Of a stretch of DNA of 64,000 nt, positions 16,341 through 25,641 are shown in pieces; position 1 is the stretch's first letter; the number at the start of each line of letters is the position of its first letter. Made by a program: the position numbers and the translations under genes. This DNA is from DATFQI01 sp963831105. GTDB taxonomy: Bacteria > Actinomycetota > Thermoleophilia > Solirubrobacterales > Solirubrobacteraceae. The notes beneath the pieces were generated by a model that saw only the letters and a program-made list of their open reading frames with translations, was not told the DNA's origin and searched no databases. The stretch is taken from positions 434,001-498,000 of the forward strand of contig CAWHOS010000007.1 of the NCBI GenBank assembly GCA_963831105.1. Direction: 5' to 3'.

Positions 16341-17119
16341 TCGTATTTCGGATGCTGTACGCGGCCCACGTACGGGCCGCCGTCCAGCTCCTGCGTGAGC
16401 CCCGGCGGCTCGGGCTCGACCTCGTCCGCATAGGTCTCGGCGTCGTCGACGGGCTCCCACCCGAGCCACGACAGGTCCTGCTGCACGAGCCAGTTGCGCG
16501 TGTTGGCCGACACGCCCCAGATCACCGCGAAGCCGAGCTCGGGCGCGACCAGGCAGCGGTGCACGAGCTCGACGCCGTCGCGCGGGCTCAGCCACGAGCC
16601 GAGGTGGCGGGTATCGGCCGGCCGGTCGGTCCAGGACTGGATGCGCAGGCAGGCGACCTGCAGGCCGTGCTTGTCGTGGTACAGCCGGCCGACGGCCTCG
16701 CCGAAGACCTTCGAGACGCCGTAGTGGCTGTCCGGCCGCACCGGGTCGGTGACGCGCATCGGGTGCGAGCGCGGCCAGAAGCCGGCCGCGTGGTGGCTCG
16801 AGGCGTAGACGACGCGCGGCACCCCGGCCGCGACCGCCGCCTCGAAGACCCGCTGCGTGCCGACGATGTTCGGCTCGAGGATCACGTCGAACGGCGCGTC
16901 GACCGGGTTGGCGGCGAGGTGGACGATCGCGTCCATCCCCTCGGCGGCGGCGCGCATCGCGGCCGCGTCGGCGACGCTCGCGGTCACGACCTCCTCCCCC
17001 GCGCCGGCCGGCTCCTGCTCGGCGACGTCGAGCAGCCGCAGCAGCTCGTGCCTCCCGCGCAGGGCCGCGCGCAGGTCCAGCCCGATCGTGCCCGCCGCCC
17101 CGGTGATGAGGACGCGCAT
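16337..17119 (-). CDS. NAD-dependent sugar epimerase/dehydratase family, uronate dehydrogenase-like
   Basis: 260-residue extended SDR. NAD motif TGAAGTIG at residues 7-14; catalytic YASSHHAAG and YGVSK. The pattern SSHHAAGFWPRSHP, RPDSHYGVSKVFGE and VIWGVSANTRNW closely recalls Agrobacterium uronate dehydrogenase, which oxidises galacturonate/glucuronate to aldarolactones. ATG 17119 overlaps the stop of the upstream spermidine synthase-like gene (atga). Its TAG stop and the TAG of the convergent PLP gene interlock in one ctag (16337-16340). Confidence 0.7.
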   Translation of the reverse strand: MRVLITGAAGTIGLDLRAALRGRHELLRLLDVAEQEPAGAGEEVVTASVADAAAMRAAAEGMDAIVHLAANPVDAPFDVILEPNIVGTQRVFEAAVAAGVPRVVYASSHHAAGFWPRSHPMRVTDPVRPDSHYGVSKVFGEAVGRLYHDKHGLQVACLRIQSWTDRPADTRHLGSWLSPRDGVELVHRCLVAPELGFAVIWGVSANTRNWLVQQDLSWLGWEPVDDAETYADEVEPEPPGLTQELDGGPYVGRVQHPKYD

Positions 17120-18615
17120 CAGCCGCCCGCCGCGTACTCGACGAGCGACTCGTCGACGAGCCACTCGACCGGCGCGTGGTCGTCCGTGTAGACGCTGCCG
17201 CCGCTCAGGCCGGGGCGCAGGCGCCCGGCGGCGCGGACCGCGACCGGCTGCAGGTCGGACGACAGCCCCCGCGCGGAGGCGAGCAGGCGGCCGCCGGTGA
17301 TCGGCGCGTCGGAGCCCATCAGGATCGTGTTGGTCGGGTTCAGCGGATCGCGCGCGACCTCGCCGAAGACGGAGCGCAGGGTCGCGCTGAGCACGCGCTC
17401 GAGCCGGTCCGAGCCCTCCGGGTGCCCGACGTTGATCGCCACCACCCCGCCCGGCGCGAGCCGCTCGCGCGCGAGCGCGAAGAACTCCTTCGTCGTCAGG
17501 TAGAAGGGGATGTAGGGCTGCCGGTAGGCGTCGACCATGATCACGTCGTAGCGGTGCTCCGTCCGGCGCAGGAACGGGCGCGCGTCCTCGGCGATCGTGT
17601 TCAGCTGCGGGCGCTCGCGCAGGTCGAAGTAGCGGCGGCCGATGTCCAGCAGCTCGCCGTCGATCTCGACCGCGTCGATCGTGGTCTCGGGCAGGTAGCG
17701 GGCGTAGGCGCGGGCGGTCGTGCCGGCCGCTGTGCCGAGCATCGCCACGCGCCGCGGCGCCCGCTCGAGCGCGGCGAACGGGTCGACGAGCAGCCCGTCC
17801 CAGTAGTTGCCGGTCAGCACGGTGCCGGGCTTGTAGGTCGAATGGATCGCCTGGCCCTCGTTGAGCTCCAGCCGGCGGACGCCGTCGTCGTACTCGACCA
17901 CGCGCGCGTACTGGTACTCCGTCTCGGTCTCGTAGATCACGCGGCCCTCGTCGGAGCCCTTGATCGCGCCCGGCGGGAGCGCCAGCAGCAGCGCGACCAC
18001 GGCCGGCACGGGCAGCCAGCGCACGCCGAGCCCGAGCGCGGCGACCAGCGCGAGCACGAGCGCGAAGACCAGGAACGTGCGCTGCGTGCCCACGAGCGGG
18101 ATCAGCAGCAGCGCGGCGAGGAACGTCCCGACCAGCGAGCCGACGGTCGAGATCGCGTACATCCGGCCCGCCACCTCGCCCGAGTCCTCGACGGCGTGCA
18201 GCTTCAGCCGGATCGCCCACGGGGAGACCGCGCCGAGCATCAGCACGGGCACGGCCACGAGCGCCAGCACGCCGAACAGCGAGCCGGCGAACGTCCCGAT
18301 CGAGACGGAGTCGAACGCGTCGACGCTCAGCGACAGGAACGGGTTGGCGACGATCGGGACGAGCCCGAGGATCAGCGACGCCGCCAGCACGAGCAGGCAC
18401 AGCCCGCGCAGGTGCGGGTGGCGGTCGGCGAGCCGGCCTCCGAACCAGTAGCCGATCGACAGGGCGACGAGCACGATCGCGATCGTGTTCGCCCACACGA
18501 TCGTCGAGTCGCCGAAGAACGGCGCCATCAGCCGCGCGGCCGCGATCTCGGCGCCCAGCGTCGAGGTGCCGACCACGAATACGAGCAGCTCGAGGGTCGG
18601 GATCCGCCTGCGCAT
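17119..18615 (-). CDS. Membrane-fused spermidine synthase-like protein
   Basis: 498 residues: about eight hydrophobic helices in residues 1-220 (fused MFS/spermidine synthase type), then a soluble methyltransferase-like SpeE domain (about 225-498) with VAMLGTAAGTTARAYARYL as the nucleotide-binding loop, DAVEIDGELLDIGRRYF and YDVIMVDAYRQPYIPFYLTT. Such proteins are predicted aminopropyltransferases, but substrate specificity is unproven. ATG 18615 follows a CATACT box (minus strand, 18622-18627) by 6 bases. The stop overlaps the start of the uronate dehydrogenase-like gene. Confidence 0.8.
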   Translation of the reverse strand: MRRRIPTLELLVFVVGTSTLGAEIAAARLMAPFFGDSTIVWANTIAIVLVALSIGYWFGGRLADRHPHLRGLCLLVLAASLILGLVPIVANPFLSLSVDAFDSVSIGTFAGSLFGVLALVAVPVLMLGAVSPWAIRLKLHAVEDSGEVAGRMYAISTVGSLVGTFLAALLLIPLVGTQRTFLVFALVLALVAALGLGVRWLPVPAVVALLLALPPGAIKGSDEGRVIYETETEYQYARVVEYDDGVRRLELNEGQAIHSTYKPGTVLTGNYWDGLLVDPFAALERAPRRVAMLGTAAGTTARAYARYLPETTIDAVEIDGELLDIGRRYFDLRERPQLNTIAEDARPFLRRTEHRYDVIMVDAYRQPYIPFYLTTKEFFALARERLAPGGVVAINVGHPEGSDRLERVLSATLRSVFGEVARDPLNPTNTILMGSDAPITGGRLLASARGLSSDLQPVAVRAAGRLRPGLSGGSVYTDDHAPVEWLVDESLVEYAAGG

Positions 18616-18621
18616 GGGGCG

Positions 18622-18648
18622 AGTATGGCGAGGCCGATCTCCTACTCT
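18622..18648. promoter_or_regulatory. Divergent -10 boxes between speE-like and rubredoxin genes
   Basis: In a 41-bp gap, CATACT on the minus strand (18622-18627) lies 6 bases before ATG 18615, and TACTCT on the plus strand (18643-18648) lies 8 bases before ATG 18657. Clear -35 boxes are not visible. Confidence 0.4.
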
Positions 18649-18656
18649 CAGTACGC

Positions 18657-18836
18657 ATGACCACGGAAACCGCTCAGAAGTGGATCTGCGAGTCCTGCGG
18701 ATTCATCTACGACCCGGCGGAGGGTGACCCGGACGGCGGAATCCCGGCCGGCACGGCCTTCGAAGACATCCCCGCCGACTGGTTCTGCCCCGTCTGCGGC
18801 GCGCGCAAGGCCGACTTCACGCTCTTCGAGGACTGA
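18657..18836 (+). CDS. Rubredoxin
   Basis: 59-residue one-iron electron carrier. The two Fe-binding loops are WICESCGFIYD and WFCPVCGARKADF (CxxCG and CPxCG), separated by the usual acidic region EGDPDGGIPAGTAFEDIPAD. It transfers electrons in the cytosol, commonly to alkane monooxygenases or peroxide/oxygen reductases, but no such partner is nearby. ATG 18657 has no Shine-Dalgarno; TACTCT ends 8 bases upstream, so the mRNA may be leaderless. The Nudix gene follows after 4 bases. Confidence 0.9.
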   Translation: MTTETAQKWICESCGFIYDPAEGDPDGGIPAGTAFEDIPADWFCPVCGARKADFTLFED

Positions 18837-18840
18837 TCGC

Positions 18841-19461
18841 TTGAGCCTCGAGCCGGGCGCCCAGTTCAACCGCGGCGAGCCGGTCGAGCCACGCCAGGCG
18901 GCGACGGTGATCGTGCTCCGGGGCGGCTCGGAGACGCTCGAGGTCCTGCTGGTCAAGCGCAACCCGGCGCAGCGCTTCATGGGCGGCGCCTGGGTGTTCC
19001 CCGGCGGCGCCGTCGACGCCGGCGAGGGCACGGGCGACGCGGCCCACCGCGCGGCCGGCGTGCGCGAGGTGCAGGAGGAGGCGGCGATCGCGCTCCCCGA
19101 CCCGGACGCGCTCGTGCGCTTCTCGCGCTGGATCACCCCCGAGGTGGTCGCGATCCGCTTCGACACGCACTTCTTCCTCGCCGCCGTGCCCGACGGCGCG
19201 GAGCCGCGGCCCGACGGCGGCGAGACCGTCGACCTCGGCTGGTTCACCCCGCGCGGCGCGATCGACGCCCACGAGCGCGACGAGATCCTGCTCGTGTTCC
19301 CGACGATCAAGACGCTGGAGCAGCTCGGCGAGTTCTCCACCGCCGACGAGCTGCTCGAGTGGGCGGCCGGCCGCGAGGTCGAGCCCGTGCAGCCGCAGGT
19401 GGTCGGCGAGGGCCCCGCGGCTCGTCTGGTGCTGCCCGGCGAACCCGGGTACACGCCGTAG
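18841..19461 (+). CDS. Nudix hydrolase
   Basis: 206-residue Nudix protein cleaving a nucleoside diphosphate linked to another group. The Nudix box reads GGAVDAGEGTGD...REVQEEAAI (about residues 57-85), a good match to GX5EX7REUXEE. The sequence FMGGAWVFPGGAVD precedes it. It resembles the NUDT19-like branch, which acts on CoA or related substrates, but this is only by pattern. Start is TTG 18841, four bases after the rubredoxin stop; there is no ATG or GTG before the conserved domain. Confidence 0.8.
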   Translation: MSLEPGAQFNRGEPVEPRQAATVIVLRGGSETLEVLLVKRNPAQRFMGGAWVFPGGAVDAGEGTGDAAHRAAGVREVQEEAAIALPDPDALVRFSRWITPEVVAIRFDTHFFLAAVPDGAEPRPDGGETVDLGWFTPRGAIDAHERDEILLVFPTIKTLEQLGEFSTADELLEWAAGREVEPVQPQVVGEGPAARLVLPGEPGYTP

Positions 19462-19462
19462 C

Positions 19463-20416
19463 GTGATCGTTGCTGTCACCGGCCCCACCGGGGACATCGG
19501 CCGTGCGCTGTTGCGCCGGCTGGACTCCGACCCGCTCGTCGAGCGCGTGCTCGGCATGGCGCGCCGGGAGTTCGACCCGGCCTCGCTCGGCCTGACGAAG
19601 ACGGAGTACCGGCAGGGCGACGTGCTCGACCGCGACGCGGTGCAGGCGCTCGCCGACGAGGCGGACGTGCTCGTGCACCTCGCGTTCATCATCGTCGGCG
19701 GCCGCGAGGAGACCCGCTCGGTCAACCTCGAGGGCTCGCGCAACGTCTTCGAGGCCGCCCGCGGCGTCGGCCGGCTCGTCTACACCTCGTCCGTCGCCGC
19801 CTACGGCTTCCACGCCGACAACCCGCAGCCGCTGACGGAGGACGTGCCGGTGCGCGGAACGGACGCGCACTACTACTCCGCCCAGAAGGCCGAGCTCGAG
19901 CAGACGCTGCGCGAGGCGCTCGACGGCGCGGACACCGAGGCCTACGTGTTCCGCCCGTGCATCGTCGCCGGCGGCGACGCGCTCGCGCTCGTCGAGGCGT
20001 TCCCCGGCGTGGTGCGCAAGTCGCCGCTCGGCCCCGTGCTGCCGAACCCCGGCACGCCGTTCCAGCTCGTCCACACCGACGACGTGGCGCTCGCGCTCGC
20101 CGCCGCGGTGCGCGGGGAGGGCGAGCCCGGCGTCTACAACCTCGCGGGCTCCGGGACGATCACCGTCGCCGAGCTCGCCCGCGCGTTCGGCTGGCGCTCC
20201 GTGCCGGTCCCGAAGGCGGGCGTCGCGCTGACCGCCGGCGTCGTCGACCTGCTGCCGCTGATGCCGCCGCAGGCCTCGTGGCTGAACGCGTTCCGCGTGC
20301 CGGTCGTGATGGACACGTCGCGCGCCCGCGAGCAGCTCGGCTGGGAGCCGTTGCACGACACGAAGGCGGTGCTCGCCGACATGGCCCGCAGCGCCCGCGA
20401 CGCCGGCCTGCTCTAG
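19463..20416 (+). CDS. NAD-dependent epimerase/dehydratase-family protein
   Basis: 317-residue extended SDR. NAD motif TGPTGDIG at 6-13; LVYTSSVAAYG carries the catalytic Ser and HYYSAQKAELE the YxxxK (YSAQK). The C-terminal half (VYNLAGSGTITVAELARAFG) is the substrate domain of nucleotide-sugar epimerase-like proteins. GTG 19463 follows the Nudix stop by one base, so rubredoxin, Nudix and this gene form one unit. Its stop interlocks with the convergent xylanase stop in ctag at 20413-20416. Substrate unknown. Confidence 0.75.
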   Translation: MIVAVTGPTGDIGRALLRRLDSDPLVERVLGMARREFDPASLGLTKTEYRQGDVLDRDAVQALADEADVLVHLAFIIVGGREETRSVNLEGSRNVFEAARGVGRLVYTSSVAAYGFHADNPQPLTEDVPVRGTDAHYYSAQKAELEQTLREALDGADTEAYVFRPCIVAGGDALALVEAFPGVVRKSPLGPVLPNPGTPFQLVHTDDVALALAAAVRGEGEPGVYNLAGSGTITVAELARAFGWRSVPVPKAGVALTAGVVDLLPLMPPQASWLNAFRVPVVMDTSRAREQLGWEPLHDTKAVLADMARSARDAGLL

Positions 20417-22734
20417 CGGCGCAGGGTGAGCCGCGAGGTCTCGCCCGCCGGGGAGAGCAGGAGGCGCACGCGGAGGCGCCCCGCGCGGGCGAGCGCGCGG
20501 CGGTCGCGCTCGGCGAGCCGCAGCGTCACGCGGACGGTCCCGGCGGGAGCGGCGAAGCGCCGCGCGGCCAGCGTCCGCCCGCGGGCGCGGAGCGTCGCCC
20601 GCCCCGAGCACGCGGCGGCGCACCCGAGCCGGAGCCGCACGCGCCCGTCGCGGCCGACCCGCGAGGCGTGTCGCAGCACCGGCGCGGCCGTTCGCAGCGC
20701 CTGCGGCGCCGCAGGCTCCGTGGCCGGCGCGCCCGGCTGCGGCGCCGGCGGGCCGGCGGGCTCGGTCGTGGCCCCCGGGGTGGGCTCCGCCTCCGCCGTG
20801 CCGAACGGCGAGACGTGCGGCGTGGCCGTGGCCGACGGCTCCGCGGTGGCGGACGGCGACGCCGTGGGCGACGCGGTCGGCGAGACCGTGGGCGACGCGG
20901 TCGGCGTGGCCGTGGGCGACGGGCTCGGCTCGGGCTCGGGCTGCGCGGCCGGCTCGATGACGTAGCCGCAGGTCGCGGGGGTGCGGTGGCCGGCCACGTC
21001 GGCCGCCTCGTAGCGGGCGGTGAACGTCCCCGCCCGGGTCGTGTCGAGCGGGAGCGACCCGGTCGGCGGGCCGGCGAGGCCGGACCCTTCGTCCCCGGCC
21101 GACCAGGTGGCGTTGGCGGGCTCACCCTCGCGCACGGCGGCGGGGCAGGTCAGCGTGGCCGACGGCGCGGAGGCGTCCACGCGCACCGTGGCCGTCGCGC
21201 TGCGGGAGGCGTTGCCCGCGCGGTCGCGCACGATCCCCGAGACGGTGTGCGAGCCGGTCGCGGCGAACGAGCTCGGCGCGGGCACGCTCGCCGGGTCGAC
21301 GCCCGAGCCGGCGCTCCCGTCCGGCAGCGCCCCGTCGCCCGCTCCCGAGAAGGTCAGCGTGACGCGGTCGCGATGCCAGCCACCGCCGTCGGGCGCACGG
21401 TCCGGAGTGATCGCGGGTGCCGAGGGGTCGGTGCGGTCGACGATCACCGCGGCGGACTCCGGCGACCATACGCCGGCCCGGGTCCCGTCGGACGCGCGCA
21501 CGCGGTAGCGGTAGGTCCCCTGCCGCTCGAGCCGCCCGCCGGCGAACGAGAACCCCGTCGACCTGACGCCGCTCGCCACGGCCGACCAGCCCGTGTCGTC
21601 GGCGTCGCGGTGCTCGAGGCCGTAGTTGGGCCTCGCGCCCTCGGGGTCCCAGGAGGCCGGCCACGAGATCGTGAACACGCCGGTGTTCGGCGCCACGCTC
21701 GCCGCGGGCTGGCCCGGCGCGGAGGGCGGCTGGCCCGCGGGGACCGCCGCGGGACGGATCGCCTCGCGGATGCCCGCCCACCCGAGCTTCTCGCGGTAGG
21801 CGTCGTCGAGCGCCACCGCCATCTCCGAGCGACCGCGCCAGGACCAGTGGTCCGCGGCGCCCCAGAGCGTGATGCGAAAGCAGGCGTCGACGGCCTGGCA
21901 CGCCGCCGCGACGGTCTGGAACGCCTGCGCTTGGCGATCGAGCTTCTCGGCGGTGGTGCCGCCGAACTGCGAGACGAACGCGTCGAGCTCGGAGACATGG
22001 ACCGCTAGCCCGAGCGCCCCGAGCCGCCGCATCGCGTCCTCGGAGAGGAATTGCAGCGGTGCGCTGCCCGTGTTCACGTGGTACTGGAGCCCGACCCCGT
22101 CGAGCGGCACGCCGCGCGCGCGGAAGTCCTGCGCCATCGCCTCCACCGCGCCGAACTTCGCGTTCGGGAAGTCCGCCGCGGTCTCGTTGTAGAACAGCCG
22201 CGCGGAGGGGTCCGCGGCCCGCGCCGCGCGCAGCGCCTGCTCGATCCAGTCATTCCCGATCACGCGCTGCCACAGGCAGTCGCGCCGCGCCCCGCTGGAC
22301 GCGAACGCCTCGTTGACCACGTCCCACGCCGGCACGCGGCCCTCGAAGTGGTCCATCACCGTCCTGATGTGGTTCCGCATCACGTCGAGCAGCTGCTCGC
22401 GGGTCCACGAGCGCGAGAGCAGCCACGCCGGCTGCACCTCGTCGAGGCACCAGATCAGGGTCGTCCCGTGCATCGGGCGGCCATTGGCCACCGACCAGTC
22501 GACCATCCGGTCCGCGAAGCCGAACTCGTAGCGCCCCTGCGAGGGCTGCAGCTCGGCGAACTTGAGCGCCGACTCCGGGGTCACGGCGTCGTAGCGGCGC
22601 ACCGCGTCGAGATACGCGGGCGAGTCCATCCCGCCCGAGTTGAGCGCCGTGCCGAGCTGCACGGGCCCGCTGCGACCCCACGCGGGAGCCGCGAGCAGCA
22701 CGAACGCGGCGAGGGTGGCGCCCAGGACTCGCAC
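20413..22734 (-). CDS. Secreted GH10 endo-1,4-beta-xylanase with FN3-like and Ser/Thr/Pro-linker modules
   Basis: 773 residues: signal peptide (MRVLGATLAAFVLLAAPAWG), GH10 barrel (about 22-335), an FN3-like module (about 345-440), an Ig-like module with predicted disulphide (about 445-590), a low-complexity SPTASPT linker (about 595-690) and a basic C-terminal beta domain. Acid/base Glu is in WDVVNEAF (about residue 142) and the nucleophile Glu in VHVSELDAF (about 249). It hydrolyses xylan outside the cell. GTG 22734 is preferred over ATG 22758: TACCTT (22741-22746, minus strand) ends 6 bases before it and the signal peptide becomes normal. Divergent from the DUF3131 gene, 61 bp apart. Confidence 0.85.
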   Translation of the reverse strand: MRVLGATLAAFVLLAAPAWGRSGPVQLGTALNSGGMDSPAYLDAVRRYDAVTPESALKFAELQPSQGRYEFGFADRMVDWSVANGRPMHGTTLIWCLDEVQPAWLLSRSWTREQLLDVMRNHIRTVMDHFEGRVPAWDVVNEAFASSGARRDCLWQRVIGNDWIEQALRAARAADPSARLFYNETAADFPNAKFGAVEAMAQDFRARGVPLDGVGLQYHVNTGSAPLQFLSEDAMRRLGALGLAVHVSELDAFVSQFGGTTAEKLDRQAQAFQTVAAACQAVDACFRITLWGAADHWSWRGRSEMAVALDDAYREKLGWAGIREAIRPAAVPAGQPPSAPGQPAASVAPNTGVFTISWPASWDPEGARPNYGLEHRDADDTGWSAVASGVRSTGFSFAGGRLERQGTYRYRVRASDGTRAGVWSPESAAVIVDRTDPSAPAITPDRAPDGGGWHRDRVTLTFSGAGDGALPDGSAGSGVDPASVPAPSSFAATGSHTVSGIVRDRAGNASRSATATVRVDASAPSATLTCPAAVREGEPANATWSAGDEGSGLAGPPTGSLPLDTTRAGTFTARYEAADVAGHRTPATCGYVIEPAAQPEPEPSPSPTATPTASPTVSPTASPTASPSATAEPSATATPHVSPFGTAEAEPTPGATTEPAGPPAPQPGAPATEPAAPQALRTAAPVLRHASRVGRDGRVRLRLGCAAACSGRATLRARGRTLAARRFAAPAGTVRVTLRLAERDRRALARAGRLRVRLLLSPAGETSRLTLRR
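20835..20945 (-). repeat. Short tandem repeats encoding the SPTASPT linker
   Basis: Repeated units of the type gtgggcgacgcggtcggc encode alternating Ser/Thr-Pro-Thr/Ala in the xylanase linker. This is a flexible linker in the coding sequence, not a CRISPR or mobile repeat. Confidence 0.7.
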
Positions 22735-22795
22735 ATGCCCAAGGTAGACACGGCTCATCGGGGGTACAAACCTCCCCCAACAAGGGAGGCAGCCG

Positions 22796-24544
22796 ATGCG
22801 CAGGACGTGTCTGGCCGCGCTGGTGTGCGCGGCGGTGCTGGTGACGACGCCGGGGGTCGCCCCCGCGGCGGAGGGTGACGCGACGCTGCAGCGCTACGCG
22901 CGCGACACGTGGGCGTCGTTCGTGGCCATGACGCCCGACAGCACCGGCCTGCCGGCCGACATCCTCGAGGCCGACGGCAGCCGCTCCGTCCAGACCTCGA
23001 CGACCAACATCGGCGCCTACCTGTGGAGCGCCGTGGCCGCCGAGAAGCTCGGGATCATCTCCCGCGACGAGCTCGTGGCGCGGGCGACGCGGACGCTCAC
23101 GACGCTCGATCGCATGGAGCGCCACGCGCCGAGCGGTCAGTTCTACAACTGGTACGACCACCGCGACGGGTCCAAGCTCACGAAGTGGCCGCCGACCGGC
23201 GCCGACCTGGACCCGATCCTCTCCTCGGTCGACAACGGCTGGCTGGCGACCGGCCTGCGGATCGTCGAGCGCAGCATCCCGTCGCTGTCCGCCCGCGCCG
23301 GCGCGCTGTACGACTCGATGGACTTCGGCTTCTACTACCGGCCGGAGCAGAACCGGATCCTCTTCCACTACTCGCCCGCGAAGGGCGAGGGGCCGTGCTG
23401 CTACGACACGGTCGTCTCCGAGAGCCGGATCGCCGACTACATCGGCACGGCGAAGGGCGAGATCCCGTCGAAGGCCTACTACGGCCGCTGGCGCACGTTC
23501 CCGGACTCCTGCCAGTACTCCTTCCAGGAGGCCCGTCCGAGCGGCTTCCACCGCACGTATGAGGGCGTGACCGTCTACGAGGGCAGCTATCCCTACAACG
23601 CGACGCGCATCACGCCGAGCTGGGGCGGCTCGATGTTCGAGGCGCTGATGCCGGACCTGTTCGTGCCCGAGGAGCGCTGGGGCGCCGGCTCGTGGCGGAT
23701 GAACCACCCGTTCACCGTCGACGCCCAGATCGACCACGGGCTCAACGTGGCGAAGTACGGCATGTGGGGGTTCTCGCCGTCGAACGTCCCCGAGGGCGGC
23801 TACGCGGGCTATGGCGTCGACGCTGCCGGCATGGACCCGAACGGGATGCCGTCCAACGAGGACGGCACGCTCGTCGACCGGGGGTTCGCGGGGTGCCCGG
23901 ACCGGCCCGCGAAGCCCGACCCGCCGGCGAGCGCCTACACCAACGGCGTCGTGACGCCGCACGCCTCGTTCCTCGGCCTGCGCTACCGGCGCGCCGCGGC
24001 GCTCGCGAACCTCTCGCGGATCGAGCGCATCCCCGGCGCCTACAACCAGTGGGGCTTCGCCGACTCCGTCAACGTCGGCGCGGGCTTCCCGTCGCCCGCC
24101 CGGCTCTCGCTCGACCAGGGGATGATCATGGCGGCGCTCGGCAACGCGCTCGGCGGTGACGTGTTGCGCGACGCCTTCTCCGGCGGCGAGTTCGCCCGCG
24201 CCGTCCGGCCCGTGCTCGGCGTCGAGGAGTTCAACGTGCAGCCGCGGGGATGCACGGTGACCGGCACCGCCGGCGCCGACCGCCTCGTCGGCACGGCCGG
24301 CGACGACGTCATCTGCGCGCTCGGCGGCAAGGACCTGATCCTGGCCGGCGGCGGCGCCGACGTGCTGTTCGGCGACGCCGGCGACGACCGCATCGAGGCC
24401 GGGGCAGGCGACGACACGGCCTACGGCGGCGACGGCGTCGACCGGCTGGAGGGTCAAGACGGCGATGACGTGCTCGCGGGCGGCCCGGGCCGCGACCGCC
24501 TGGAGGGCGGCGCCGGCATGAACCACGCGGAGCAGGGAGGCTGA
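22796..24544 (+). CDS. Secreted DUF3131/glycoamylase-like protein with C-terminal RTX repeats
   Basis: 582 residues: signal peptide (RRTCLAALVCAAVLVTTPGV), then DUF3131/glycoamylase-like all-alpha fold (TSTTNIGAYLWSAVAAEKLG, GQFYNWYDHRDG, SSVDNGWLATGLRIVE, PSWGGSMFEALMPDLF), as found in cyclic beta-1,2-glucan synthase and GH144-like proteins. From about residue 485 there are hemolysin-type calcium nonapeptides (GTAGADRLVG, GGDGVDRLEG, GGPGRDRLEG). Likely an extracellular glucan-active enzyme that folds on contact with calcium and leaves by a signal-peptide route. Shine-Dalgarno gggagg precedes ATG 22796. Paired with the divergent GH10 xylanase. Confidence 0.75.
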   Translation: MRRTCLAALVCAAVLVTTPGVAPAAEGDATLQRYARDTWASFVAMTPDSTGLPADILEADGSRSVQTSTTNIGAYLWSAVAAEKLGIISRDELVARATRTLTTLDRMERHAPSGQFYNWYDHRDGSKLTKWPPTGADLDPILSSVDNGWLATGLRIVERSIPSLSARAGALYDSMDFGFYYRPEQNRILFHYSPAKGEGPCCYDTVVSESRIADYIGTAKGEIPSKAYYGRWRTFPDSCQYSFQEARPSGFHRTYEGVTVYEGSYPYNATRITPSWGGSMFEALMPDLFVPEERWGAGSWRMNHPFTVDAQIDHGLNVAKYGMWGFSPSNVPEGGYAGYGVDAAGMDPNGMPSNEDGTLVDRGFAGCPDRPAKPDPPASAYTNGVVTPHASFLGLRYRRAAALANLSRIERIPGAYNQWGFADSVNVGAGFPSPARLSLDQGMIMAALGNALGGDVLRDAFSGGEFARAVRPVLGVEEFNVQPRGCTVTGTAGADRLVGTAGDDVICALGGKDLILAGGGADVLFGDAGDDRIEAGAGDDTAYGGDGVDRLEGQDGDDVLAGGPGRDRLEGGAGMNHAEQGG

Positions 24545-24572
24545 GCACCGACTGCCATCCTGAGCGGCTCTC

Positions 24573-25641
24573 TTGAGCCGACCGCGCTGGACCACCGTCG
24601 TCCCCGTGGTCGCGGCCGTCCTGACGGCCGCGACCTGGGGCAGTCAAGCCGGGGACGTTCGTCCTCGTGGTGGCCGGCGCGCTGCTCGCGGCGGCCGTGA
24701 TGGCCGCGGTCCATCACGCCGAGGTGGTCGCGCACCGCGTCGGGGAGCCGTTCGGCTCGCTCGTCCTCGCGGTCGCCGTGACCGTGATCGAGGTCGCGCT
24801 GATCGTGACGCTGATGGTCTCGGGCGGCTCGGACACGGACACGCTCGCGCGCGACACCGTGTTCGCGGCGGTGATGATCACGACCAACGGCATCGTCGGG
24901 ATCTCCCTGCTGCTCGGCGCGCTGCACAAGGGCACGGCGTCCTTCAACGCCGAGGGAACGGCGACGGCCCTGGCGACGGTCTGCACGCTCGCCGTGCTCT
25001 GCCTCGTCCTGCCGACGTTCACGATCGGCGCGCCGGGCGCGGAGTTCACCGCCGACCAGCTCGCGTTCGCGGCCGTGGCGTCGCTGACGCTCTACGGCCT
25101 GTTCGTGGTCGTCCAGACGGTCCGCCACCGCGACTACTTCGTGCCCGAGAACGCCGGCCCGGAGGACCACGCGGACCCGCCGTCGGACCGCGAGGCGCTC
25201 ACGAGCCTCGGCCTGCTCGTGGTCTCGCTGGTCGCGGTCGTCGGGCTCGCCAAGCTCGAGTCGTCCCCGATCGAGGAGGCCATCGCGTCTATCGGCGCGC
25301 CTCAGTCGGCGGTCGGCGTCGTGATCGCGCTGCTCGTGCTGGCGCCGGAGACGCTCGCCGCCGTCCGCAACGCCCGCCGCGACCGCGTGCAGACGAGCTT
25401 CAACCTCGCGCTCGGCTCCGCGATGGCGAGCATCGGGCTCACGATCCCGGCGATCGCCGTCGCCTCGATCTGGCTCGACGGCCCGCTCGTGCTCGGCCTC
25501 GGCGCGACGCAGATCGTGCTGCTGGCGATCACGGCCGTCGTGGGTGCGCTCACCGTGCTGCCGGGCCGCGCAACCCTGCAGGAGGGCGGCGTGCACCTCG
25601 TGCTGTTCGCGGCGTTCCTGTTCCTCGCCGTCTCCCCGTGA
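24573..25641 (+). CDS. Calcium/proton antiporter, ChaA/CaxA family, one frameshift
   Basis: Roughly 355-residue inner-membrane cation antiporter with about ten helices. Signature stretches are VTVIEVALIVTLMVSGG (containing the ion-binding acidic residue), MITTNGIVGISLLLGALH and LVLAPETLAAVRNARRD, the second cation-binding repeat. The start TTG 24573 is in frame 0, and MSRPRWTTVVPVVAAVLTAA is a good first helix. Near 24640 the frame moves by +1 to KPGTFVLVVAGALLAAAVMA. The stop overlaps the GTG of the kinase gene (gtga). An insertion error is the simplest explanation of the break. Confidence 0.75.

Noticed and set aside
20835..20945. Tandem repeats as a CRISPR array
   Set aside because: Units are short, without unique spacers, and encode the Ser/Thr-Pro linker of the xylanase in frame.
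24270..24540. Repeated gg-gac-gac units as a DNA repeat element
   Set aside because: They encode RTX nonapeptides in frame at the end of the DUF3131 protein.
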